A stretch of DNA of 64,000 nucleotides from Gemmatimonadaceae bacterium (GTDB lineage: Bacteria > Latescibacterota > UBA2968 > UBA8231). The notes under the pieces are model-generated. The model did not search any database, was not told the origin of the DNA, and worked only from the letters and a program-made list of their open reading frames with translations. Made by a program: the position numbers and the translations under genes. This document shows, piece by piece, positions 34,325 to 43,264 of the stretch (the first letter of the stretch is position 1; each line of letters begins with the position of its first letter). The stretch is from the NCBI GenBank assembly GCA_026706075.1, contig JAPOZM010000010.1:45295-109294 (forward strand), written 5' to 3'.

Positions 34325-34732
34325 TCAGTCGGCCGGGGCTCCCCTCTCGATCCAGGCGCGCACGATCTCGAGGGAGGCCGCATCCAGGTACGGCCCGCCG
34401 AGGGGCATGCGCCCGCCGGAGATCGGCGCATCCGGCAACAGCTTGAGATACAGGTAGCTGCTGTCCGGGAGGCCCGGGTACACGAGGGGCATACCCCGGG
34501 TGCTCTCGATGTGGACGATGTTGCCGTACGCCTCGCCGGCGGAGAGGTCGGGCCAGGCGCTGCCGCCGTGGCAGCCGCTGGAGGCGCAGGAGACGTCGAA
34601 GACCGTCGCCTGCACCCGCTCGAAGGTCGCCGGCCCTCCGGGGGCGGCATCGAAGACCATGTCCGTGCTCGTCGTCAGGTCGGAGCAGGAGTGGAGGACC
34701 ACCGTCAGGGCGATCAGCAGGGGCTTCTTCAT
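34325..34732 (-). CDS. Cytochrome c-like lipoprotein
   Basis: 135 residues. Lipoprotein signal (MKKPLLIALTVVLHSC, Cys16). A heme-binding-type CX4CH motif is seen as SCASSGCHGG, longer by two than the standard CXXCH, and the possible axial Met is in GGRMPLGG. The tail AASLEIVRAWIERGAP is typical of cytochrome-like domains in planctomycete-type and Bacteroidetes proteins. Start is chosen at the ATG opening the signal peptide; the open frame upstream belongs to other frames. First gene of the YceI/DUF5777 cluster. Confidence 0.72.
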   Translation of the reverse strand: MKKPLLIALTVVLHSCSDLTTSTDMVFDAAPGGPATFERVQATVFDVSCASSGCHGGSAWPDLSAGEAYGNIVHIESTRGMPLVYPGLPDSSYLYLKLLPDAPISGGRMPLGGPYLDAASLEIVRAWIERGAPAD

Positions 34733-34754
34733 CTCTGCACGTCGCAGTCCATCC

Positions 34755-35660
34755 CTATAGAGCGAACCCGAATCCCAGGCCCGGGGCGAAACCAAGGTTG
34801 TTGTGGATCAGGAAGCGTATCCGCTTCAGGGAGTGATCGAGCTGACGCTGATTCCGGTATGCAGCCGTACGGCCAGCTCCCAGTATGTTGGCATAGTGGA
34901 ACATGCCCGTCACGGCGGCGCTGAGAGCGGTCACCAGATGGCTCTGCTCGCCCAGATCTCCGAGACGGTAGCTGGCATAGGTCATGTAGGCGAAGCTGTT
35001 GACCAGGACAAACGCCTGCGCCGCATCGTAGTAATGGCGGACGTACAGCTGGCCGAGACCTGGGCACAATGCAGAGAGAGTCGATGCGAGTCGGGCGCTC
35101 TGCCTGGAGCCTCTGTATGAGGCGATCTCCCGCAGGATCTCCCTAGTGCCGAGGGCAAGGGCGTCTCCTTCACGCTCGCGGATGACGGACTCGAGGAGGT
35201 CGGTGGCCGTCGCGAAGTCGCCCCGCTCAGCGTTGCTGTACGCGGCCCACACCTGTCCCGTCCCGTCCTTGGCCATGCTCTCGGCCTGCAGGAAGCTCCC
35301 AACGGCCTCATGGTGGCGTTCGAGCTGCAGCCAGCTCGCGCCAAGGTACATCTGCGCCCGGTAGAGAAGCGTATCAGCGTGAGCACCGGCGACGTAGCGC
35401 TCCAGGTATCCTGCGGCGGACCTGTACTTCCTGCTCCTCTGGTAGGCCTCGCCGATCTTGAAGACGCACAGGGCCTTCGTCTCCGGATCCTCCGCAAAGT
35501 GAGCCACCTCCTTGAGCACGGAGATGCCGCGGTAGTAGTCGCGTTGGGCGAAGAGGCTGTCGGCGTACTCGAGCAGCTCGTCGCTGGATGCGGCGCCCTC
35601 CCCGTACAGGGCAGGCGAAAGCGACAGCAGCACGACGCACTTCAGGGTGCTACTCCGCAA
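34755..35660 (-). CDS. TPR-containing membrane protein, unknown function
   Basis: 301 residues. A signal sequence (about 1-20) precedes helical TPR-like pairs (ELLEYADSLFAQRDYYRGI, ALCVFKIGEAYQRSRKYRSAA, ADTLLYRAQMYLGASWLQLERH, AYSNAERGDFATATDLLE). The C-terminal 100 residues contain LCPGLGQLYVRHYYDAAQAFVLV, a membrane-embedded segment like those in DUF5683/TM2-type proteins, and end in LGFAPGLGFGFAL. It overlaps the YidD-like gene by 11 bases. It may help assemble or monitor envelope proteins with that partner. Base composition is lower in GC than in flanking genes. Confidence 0.6.
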   Translation of the reverse strand: MRSSTLKCVVLLSLSPALYGEGAASSDELLEYADSLFAQRDYYRGISVLKEVAHFAEDPETKALCVFKIGEAYQRSRKYRSAAGYLERYVAGAHADTLLYRAQMYLGASWLQLERHHEAVGSFLQAESMAKDGTGQVWAAYSNAERGDFATATDLLESVIREREGDALALGTREILREIASYRGSRQSARLASTLSALCPGLGQLYVRHYYDAAQAFVLVNSFAYMTYASYRLGDLGEQSHLVTALSAAVTGMFHYANILGAGRTAAYRNQRQLDHSLKRIRFLIHNNLGFAPGLGFGFAL

Positions 35661-36126
35661 CGGTTCGCTTCTCGGACAGGAAGAAGGAATCGTCCAGCTT
35701 CAGCCTGAATCGACCATTCCGCCAGGCCTCCCGCAGCGGGTACAGGTGCAGGGCGCCAGGGTGCTCGCGGTAGTAGTGCCGATCGATGAACAGGGCGCCC
35801 CCCCGAAGAAGGCCGAATCGCTCCACGGCCCTCTCCGCGAAATGGGAGCACGAAATGTAGAAGGGACAGCGCCCGGTCGATTGGGTCGCTATGTGCCGGC
35901 GGTAGAATCGAATGGCCGGAGGGGCCAGCGATTTGAGCAGGGCGGGAGGCGGACGCTGCGGGTGAACAGGATCTTCTGCCAGGTCCTCCGGTTCCCATGG
36001 AACCTCGATCTCGGGGGCCTGCTCCGCGGCACCGGCAGGGAAGACGCAGAGCAACAGGCTTATGACGGCGCCTGCCAGCACCGACCGCCAGGGAAACCGC
36101 CCTCGTGGGTACAAGAAACGGATCAC
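35650..36126 (-). CDS. YidD-like protein with an N-terminal signal peptide
   Basis: 158 residues from a GTG, twice the usual size of YidD. The C-terminal part matches YidD: IRFYRRHI, then CPFYISCSHFAERAVERFGLLRG, with the paired cysteines of the family. The N-terminus, MIRFLYPRGRFPWRSVLAGA..., carries basic residues and a hydrophobic helix ending in PAGAA, a signal peptide or anchor, followed by a proline-rich spacer. Ordinary YidD is a small protein on the cytoplasmic face of the membrane that assists YidC, so an exported form is unexpected. A GAAGGGGGG element lies before the GTG; the frame begins farther upstream with TTG but has no such site. Confidence 0.75.
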   Translation of the reverse strand: MIRFLYPRGRFPWRSVLAGAVISLLLCVFPAGAAEQAPEIEVPWEPEDLAEDPVHPQRPPPALLKSLAPPAIRFYRRHIATQSTGRCPFYISCSHFAERAVERFGLLRGGALFIDRHYYREHPGALHLYPLREAWRNGRFRLKLDDSFFLSEKRTVAE

Positions 36127-36169
36127 AGGAAGGGTCCCCCCTTCGCTGCGATCCGTTTCCGGACGGCGG

Positions 36170-36676
36170 TCAGTCGGCGGCAACCGGCGTCATCTCCACC
36201 GCGCCATGCTGGGGCCTGCCGTCCTCGTCGACCAAGGTCAGGAAGGCATAGAGGACAGATCCCTCTCCTCCCTGTGCCGTGACTTGCTTCAGCTCCACAT
36301 TGATGCTGGTCGGTTCGAGCTTGTACATAGCCCCCGTAGAGAAGTCTACGGCCCACCCTACGATACCTCCCAGGTTGCAGAATGCGGTCGGCTCAAGACC
36401 CGCTTTCAGGACTGGAACGGTTTGGGTCTGATAGCCATCGAGGCTGATGGTGACAGTGTACTCCTTGCCCTTGCCCAGTGTGGCGGTCATGGGGGTCATG
36501 CCCTGTTCGACCAGGATTCCATCCGTCCTCTTGATCTCCACCGTGGCGCTGCCCGGACTCGAGTTGATGCTTACCGGAGCCGAGGTACCGGTGAGGATGG
36601 TCGCACATCCGAGCGTTCCCAGGAACGCACACGCCATTGCGATCCGGCCTGCACATGCAAACACCTTGAGCGGCAT
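36170..36676 (-). CDS. PEGA-domain lipoprotein
   Basis: 168 residues. The signal ends with GTLGC (Cys24), so it is a likely lipoprotein. A PEGA domain follows: VSINSSPGSATVEIKRTDG, then GMTPMTATLGKGKEYTVTISLDGYQTQT. The remainder has WAVDFSTGAMYKLEPTSINVEL, a motif also seen in small lipoproteins next to surface-layer or envelope genes. Function unknown, probably cell-surface binding. Start at the ATG 36676 begins the signal peptide; upstream open frame is ignored. Confidence 0.78.
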   Translation of the reverse strand: MPLKVFACAGRIAMACAFLGTLGCATILTGTSAPVSINSSPGSATVEIKRTDGILVEQGMTPMTATLGKGKEYTVTISLDGYQTQTVPVLKAGLEPTAFCNLGGIVGWAVDFSTGAMYKLEPTSINVELKQVTAQGGEGSVLYAFLTLVDEDGRPQHGAVEMTPVAAD

Positions 36677-36722
36677 AGCTCTTCCTCCCTGGTTGGGTGA
36701 TTGATCGATGAGGTTTGTCACC

Positions 36723-37307
36723 TTACCACCGGTAGAAACACGCCAGATTGGGAATGTAGGGGATAATCTCGACTCTGGTCTCTCCCCTGGACTTGTCATC
36801 GGTATAAAACATGGCGATGGGCAAGTCCGCGGAGACATCAAAAGGCCCAACGCGGAGCTCCAGCCCCACGCCGGGCCCGAACACCAGGGAGAGGCTCTCG
36901 TCGTTCTCCGGGTAGTCTTCGTGCCAGCTGTAGTATGCTGCGAATCCTCCTGAGGCGAACAGACGCAGGAGGCCTTCTCCGCGGCCCTGGTGGAGAGTCT
37001 TGAAGAGGGTGAACCCACCATACAGGAGGCGATCCTCCTCAAGCCATATCGGGAATCCCGAGACCTGCCAGGCCATACCCGTCAGGTTGTTCTGGCGACT
37101 GTAGCTCAGGCCGACTCCATAGGTCGGTCCGGCTACGAATCCAACGCGTTGGCTGGAATGTTCCGTCCCCTGCACAGTGGTGGCGGGGATCAGCAGGCTC
37201 GCGATCAGGATGAGCCTGAAAGAGGACGGGAAAGAGGACAAAGCGGCCACCTTCCGAATTCCCGCAGCGATTTGGTGCTCCATACGGTGATGCCATAGTC
37301 GTGACAT
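36723..37307 (-). CDS. Small outer-membrane beta-barrel-like protein
   Basis: 194 residues. After a basic start, a hydrophobic signal (SSFRLILIASLLIPATTVQG, about 29-47) is followed by alternating strands (VGFVAGPTYGVGLSYS, LLYGGFTLFK, LLRLFASGGFAAYYS, LSLVFGPGVGLELRVGPFDVSADLPIAMFY) and ends with tyrosine, arginine and tryptophan, as in small beta-barrels. AGGGGAG lies six bases before the ATG at 37307. An ATG at 37283 would give a more normal n-region. GC content is low for the window, as for the two genes downstream. Confidence 0.6.
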   Translation of the reverse strand: MSRLWHHRMEHQIAAGIRKVAALSSFPSSFRLILIASLLIPATTVQGTEHSSQRVGFVAGPTYGVGLSYSRQNNLTGMAWQVSGFPIWLEEDRLLYGGFTLFKTLHQGRGEGLLRLFASGGFAAYYSWHEDYPENDESLSLVFGPGVGLELRVGPFDVSADLPIAMFYTDDKSRGETRVEIIPYIPNLACFYRW

Positions 37308-37328
37308 TCGGTCTCCCCTGTCAATCCC

Positions 37329-38708
<1,380 letters not shown>

Positions 38709-38710
38709 GG

Positions 38711-40159
38711 TCAGATCTCCAGGGCCAGTCGGGCGGGGTCTTCGAGAAGCTCCTTGACGCGCACCAGGAAGCGCACCGACTGCTCGCCGTCGACGAGGCG
38801 GTGGTCGTAGGTCAGGGCGAGGTACATCATCGGACGGACGGCGACCTGGCCGTCGACGGCGACGGGCCGGTCCTTGATGGCGTGCATGCCGAGGATGCCG
38901 GTCTGGGGCGGGGTCAGGATCGGCGTCGACATCATCGAGCCGAAGAGGCCGCCGTTGGTGATGGTGAAGGTCCCCCCCGACAGGTCGTCGAGGGACAGCC
39001 CGCCCTCCCTCGCCGCGGCGGCGAGGCGCTTGATCTCGGACTCGATGCCGGCCATGGAGAGGCCCTCGGCGCCGCGCACCACGGGCACCAGCAGGCCGCG
39101 CTCGGTGGAGACGGCGATGCCGAGGTTGACGAACTCCTGGTAGACGATCTCGTCTCCCTCGATGCGGGCGTTGAGGGCGGGAATCTCGCGCAGGGCGACG
39201 ACGGAGGCCCGGGAGAAGAAGGACATGAGTCCCAGGGAGACGCCGTGCTTTGCCTGGAAGCGCTCCTTGTGGCGCGCCCGCAGGGCCATCACCTCGGTCA
39301 GGTCGACCTCGTTGAAGGTGGTGAGCATCGCCGCCACCCGCTGCGCCTCGGTGAGCCTCTCGGCGATGCGCTTGCGGATGCGGGACATGGGCTCGCGGCG
39401 CTCGCCGGCGGCCGGAGCGGGACCCGGCGGCGGCGGGGACTCCGCCCGAGGAAGCGCGGGGGCTGCGGGAGCTCCAGGCGCTGGCGCGGCATCGGGAACC
39501 GCGGCTGCCTCGGCCTGTGGGCCTGCTTCGGGGGCCACGGGGGCCGCCGGCGACGGCGCCCCTGGGGCGGGTGCCGACGCGAGGGGCGTGGTGCCGGCGG
39601 CGGGCTCCTCGACCTGGGCGGGTTCGCCGTCTCCATCGGCCTCGCGGCTCGTCAGGTAATCCAGCACGTCCTGCTTGATCAGCCGTCCGCCGCGGCCCGT
39701 GCCCTCGATGCGCGACGGGTCCACCCCGCTCTCCTGAACCAGGCGGCGTACCGCCGGGCTCAGGTCCGACGGCTTCACGTTGACGGCCGGGGCCTCGGGC
39801 GCGGGCTCGGCGGGTGCAGGTGGCGGCGTCTCTTGCGGGGTCTCCGTCGCAGGGGCCGCCGGCGGCGCGGAGTCAGCCGGGAGAGCGGCCGCTGCCGCCG
39901 GCTCCGCGCTCCCCGAGGGCCGCTCCCCCTCCTCGATGCGGGCGATCACCTCTCCCACGGAGATCGCCGCGTCCACCTCCTTCAGCGGCTGCAGCACGCC
40001 GGCCTCCAGCGCCGGCAGGTCGACGTTGGCCTTGTCCGTCTCGAGCACGCAGATCGGCTCGCCCTTCTCCACGTACTCGCCGCCGGCCTTGAGCCATTCC
40101 AGGAGCACGACCTCGCTGATCGACTCCCCCATCTCGGGCACGACGACCTCGAATGCCAT
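38711..40159 (-). CDS. odhB: Dihydrolipoyl succinyltransferase (E2 of 2-oxoglutarate dehydrogenase)
   Basis: 482 residues. A single lipoyl domain with the lipoylated K43 ([10 protein letters not shown]), an alanine- and proline-rich linker, an E3/E1-binding domain ([30 protein letters not shown], near 130-165), a second long linker, and the acyltransferase core with H453 and D457 ([12 protein letters not shown]). Having one lipoyl domain and lying with sucA and lpdA identifies it as succinyltransferase rather than acetyltransferase. The ATG at 40159 is preferred over a GTG one codon upstream. Two bases separate it from lpdA. Confidence 0.95.
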   Translation of the reverse strand: MAFEVVVPEMGESISEVVLLEWLKAGGEYVEKGEPICVLETDKANVDLPALEAGVLQPLKEVDAAISVGEVIARIEEGERPSGSAEPAAAAALPADSAPPAAPATETPQETPPPAPAEPAPEAPAVNVKPSDLSPAVRRLVQESGVDPSRIEGTGRGGRLIKQDVLDYLTSREADGDGEPAQVEEPAAGTTPLASAPAPGAPSPAAPVAPEAGPQAEAAAVPDAAPAPGAPAAPALPRAESPPPPGPAPAAGERREPMSRIRKRIAERLTEAQRVAAMLTTFNEVDLTEVMALRARHKERFQAKHGVSLGLMSFFSRASVVALREIPALNARIEGDEIVYQEFVNLGIAVSTERGLLVPVVRGAEGLSMAGIESEIKRLAAAAREGGLSLDDLSGGTFTITNGGLFGSMMSTPILTPPQTGILGMHAIKDRPVAVDGQVAVRPMMYLALTYDHRLVDGEQSVRFLVRVKELLEDPARLALEI

Positions 40160-40204
40160 CACCGATCCTCTGTCAGGTGGGTCCGCCGCCTCTCGGCCCC
40201 GGCC

Positions 40205-43090
40205 TCAACTGCCGGCGTCGGCGCCGGCGGCCCTTCGGGCGGAGGGGGCCGCGTCGATGCGCAGCTCCTTGCCCGCCGGGTCGAGGGCCTTCTCGACGAT
40301 CTCGTGCTGCTCGGTCTGATGCTGGTCGGCGTCCCCCACCGCCGGGCTGGCCGCCTCGTCCCGGCCGACGTAGCCCAGCTCCGCCGACTCCGGCAGCAGC
40401 TCGTCGAGGAGGGGCTGCACGAAGTACCAGGCGCCCATGTTGAGGGCCTCCTCCTGCACCCACAGGTACCTCTCGGCCTTGGGGTAGCGGCCGATGACCT
40501 CGGCCACCTCGGCCTCGGGGAAGGGGTAGAGCTGCTCGAGGCGCACGAGGGCGACCTCGTCGAGCCCCTTCTCCTCGCGCTCCTCGAGCAAGTCGTAGTA
40601 GATCTTGCCCGTGCACAGGATCAGGCGGCGGATCGCGTCGGGCTCGGGGGTCCCGTCGTCGATGACGTTGCGGAAGCCGCCGGAGGAGAGCTCGTCGATG
40701 TCGGAGACGCAGCCCTTGTGGCGCAGGAGGCTCTTGGGGGTCATGACCACCAGGGGCTTGCGGAAGTTGCGGTGCATCTGCCGGCGCAGGACGTGGAAGA
40801 TCTGCCCGGGTGTGGTGGGATAGACGACCTGCATGTTGTTCTTGGCGCACAGCTGCAGGTAGCGCTCCAGGCGGGCGCTGGAATGCTCGGGCCCCATGCC
40901 CTCGTAGCCGTGGGGCAACAGCAGGACGAGGCCGCACATGCGGTGCCACTTGGCCTCGGCGCTGGAGATGTACTGATCGATGACGAGCTGGGCGCCGTTG
41001 GCGAAGTCGCCGAACTGGGCCTCCCACATGACCAGCCGCCGCGGGTCGGCGGAGCTGACGCCGTACTCGAAGCCGAGGACGGCGAGCTCCGAGAGCATGG
41101 TGTTGAGGGCGACGAACTCCCCCTGCCGGGGGGAGAGGTGCGCCAGCGGCGAGTGGCGGGCGCCGGTCTCGATATCGTGCCAGACGGCGTGGCGGTGGGC
41201 GAAGGTGCCGCGCTGGGAGTCCTGTCCGGCGAGCCTCACGGGCACGCCCTCGAGGAGCAGGCTGCCCCAGGCGAGCATCTCGGCGGCGCCCCAGTCGACG
41301 GGACGCTCGCCGGCGGCCATCTCGCGGCGGGCGGCGTTGATCCGCTCCACGGTGCGGTGCACCCGGAACCCCTCGGGCACCCGGGTGACCTGCTCGCCGA
41401 TCCGCTCGAGGGTGCGGCGGCTGACGCCGGTCTCGGCGTGCCAGTCCGGGCCGGCCCAGGTCATGCCCTGCCAGATGCCGCCGAAGGTGTTGGTCCGCGG
41501 CTTGACCTTGAGGCGCCGGGCCTTCTCCTGGCAGCGCTCCATGGCCTCCTGCACGTGGACCCGCATCTCCTCCACCTCGTCGGCGGTGATGACGCCGGCC
41601 TCGATCAGCTGCCCGGCATAGAGGACGGTCGCCGTGGGGTGGGCGGCGATCTTCTGGTACATGCGCGGCGAGGTGAGGGTGGGGTCGTCGGCCACGTTGT
41701 GGCCGTGGCGGCGGTAGCACTTGAGGTCGATGAGGACGTCGCGCTTGTACTCCTGGCGGAAGCCGATGGCCAGGCGCGCGGCGTGGACCACCTGCTCGGG
41801 GTCGTCGGCGTTGACGTGGAAGACCGGCGCCTCGATCTGGCGGGCGATGTCGGTGGCGTAGCGGGTGAAGCGGGTCTCCCGGGGCGTGGCCGTGTAGCCC
41901 AGCTGGTTGTCGATGATGACGTGGATGGTGCCGCCGTTCCAGTAACCTTCGAGCTGGGCGAGGTTGAGGGTCTCGGCCACCGTGCCCTGGCCGGTGAAGG
42001 CGGCCTCGCCGTGGATCTGCAGGGGCACGACGCGGCCGCGCTCCTCCTGGTCCTGCAGGTAGTCCTGCTTGGCCAGCACCATGCCCTCGATGACCGGGTT
42101 CACCAGCTCCAGGTGGCTGGGGTTCGGGCTCAGGGAGAGGTGCATCTTGCGGCCGTGGGAGGTGACGAAGTCGTACGAGTAGCCCTGGTGGTACTTGACG
42201 TCGCCCTCGTCCTCGGCCCCCTCGGCCCGGGAGGCGCCCTCGAACTCGGCGAGGATCACCTCGTAGGGCTTGTGCAGGATGTGGGCCAGGACGTTGAGCC
42301 GCCCGCGGTGGGCCATGCCGATGACCATCTCCTCGACGCCGAGGCCGCTGCCGGTCTCGACGAGGGCGTCGAGGAGGGGGAGCAGGGCGTCGCCGCCCTC
42401 GATGGAGAACCGCTTCTGGCCCACGTAGCGGGTGTGCAGGAAGCGCTCGAACTCCTCGGCCTCGATCAGCAGGAAGAGGATGCGGCGTCGCTCCTCGGGG
42501 CTGTAGCCGAGGCGGCCGAGGATCGGCTCGACGCGCTCCTCGAGCCAGGCCTCCTGGTCCTTGTCGGCGGTCGACATGGTGTCGACGCCGAGGCTGCCGC
42601 AGTAGGTCTGGCGCAGCCGTCGGATCAGGCCGCCGAGGGTGCCGTCGCTGTCGTGGCGGAAGGTGCTGGTGCCGGCGCCCTTCTCCAGGTCCTCCTCGGC
42701 GAGGCCGAACTCGGAGAGCTCCAGCAGCGGGTGGGAGACGGGATCCTCGCCGAGGGGGTCGAGGCGGGCGATGTAGTGGCCCCACTGGCGGTAGGCGCGG
42801 ACCACGGCGATGACGTCCCGGTCGCCGTGGTCCGGGTGGTCCGGGTGCTCCCGGTGCTCGATGACGGCCGCCGGCGGCGGCGCGGCGGGCCCCGGTGCGC
42901 GGACCGGGGGAGCCGCGGCGGCGGCGGAGCCCTCATCTGCCTCCTCCTCCTCGGCGCGCAGATAGCCGTAGTCGAAGCCGCGGAAGAAGGTGGCCCACTC
43001 CGGATCGACAGAGGCGGGATCGGCGAGATAGCGCTGGTAGAGGTCCTCGACGTAGGCGGCGTTGGAACTGTTCAGGTCGATGGGGGGCAT
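40205..43090 (-). CDS. sucA: 2-oxoglutarate dehydrogenase E1 component
   Basis: 961 residues. The thiamine diphosphate decarboxylase of the TCA cycle. N-terminal motif NAAYVEDLYQRYLADPASVDPEWATFF, a proline/alanine-rich linker, then FLHTRYVGQKRFSIEGGDAL, GMAHRGRLNVLAH, the HGEAAFTGQGTVAETL segment that binds substrate, GTIHVIIDNQLGYTA (ThDP), and the C-terminal EAQFGDFANGAQLVIDQY and LLLPHGYEGMGPEHSSARLER. Complete. It leads the sucA-odhB-lpdA operon, with a 45-base gap to odhB. The gene is divergent from purL. Confidence 0.96.
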   Translation of the reverse strand: MPPIDLNSSNAAYVEDLYQRYLADPASVDPEWATFFRGFDYGYLRAEEEEADEGSAAAAAPPVRAPGPAAPPPAAVIEHREHPDHPDHGDRDVIAVVRAYRQWGHYIARLDPLGEDPVSHPLLELSEFGLAEEDLEKGAGTSTFRHDSDGTLGGLIRRLRQTYCGSLGVDTMSTADKDQEAWLEERVEPILGRLGYSPEERRRILFLLIEAEEFERFLHTRYVGQKRFSIEGGDALLPLLDALVETGSGLGVEEMVIGMAHRGRLNVLAHILHKPYEVILAEFEGASRAEGAEDEGDVKYHQGYSYDFVTSHGRKMHLSLSPNPSHLELVNPVIEGMVLAKQDYLQDQEERGRVVPLQIHGEAAFTGQGTVAETLNLAQLEGYWNGGTIHVIIDNQLGYTATPRETRFTRYATDIARQIEAPVFHVNADDPEQVVHAARLAIGFRQEYKRDVLIDLKCYRRHGHNVADDPTLTSPRMYQKIAAHPTATVLYAGQLIEAGVITADEVEEMRVHVQEAMERCQEKARRLKVKPRTNTFGGIWQGMTWAGPDWHAETGVSRRTLERIGEQVTRVPEGFRVHRTVERINAARREMAAGERPVDWGAAEMLAWGSLLLEGVPVRLAGQDSQRGTFAHRHAVWHDIETGARHSPLAHLSPRQGEFVALNTMLSELAVLGFEYGVSSADPRRLVMWEAQFGDFANGAQLVIDQYISSAEAKWHRMCGLVLLLPHGYEGMGPEHSSARLERYLQLCAKNNMQVVYPTTPGQIFHVLRRQMHRNFRKPLVVMTPKSLLRHKGCVSDIDELSSGGFRNVIDDGTPEPDAIRRLILCTGKIYYDLLEEREEKGLDEVALVRLEQLYPFPEAEVAEVIGRYPKAERYLWVQEEALNMGAWYFVQPLLDELLPESAELGYVGRDEAASPAVGDADQHQTEQHEIVEKALDPAGKELRIDAAPSARRAAGADAGS

Positions 43091-43264
43091 GGCCTGTGGA
43101 GAGCGCCGCTCGGGTCCGCGCGGTGGGCGTAACTGCAAGAAGAGACTGGAAGATACTGGAGGGCGGAAACGGGGTAAAGAAGAGCCGTCGGCGCCTTGAG
43201 CCCGTCTTCCGCCCCCCGTAGCTTCTGGGCTCGCCTCACCCCCCGCCTCCCGCCCGGAACACGG

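Noticed and set aside
36126..36183. A longer start (TTG at 36183) for the YidD-like gene.
   Set aside because: It would overlap the PEGA lipoprotein gene and lacks a ribosome-binding site, while the GTG at 36126 has a strong GAAGGGGGG before it.
38801..43132. A 1,443-codon plus-strand frame opposite sucA and odhB.
   Set aside because: It is antisense to two clearly identified genes and has no domain or ribosome-binding site. It arises from high GC at third positions.
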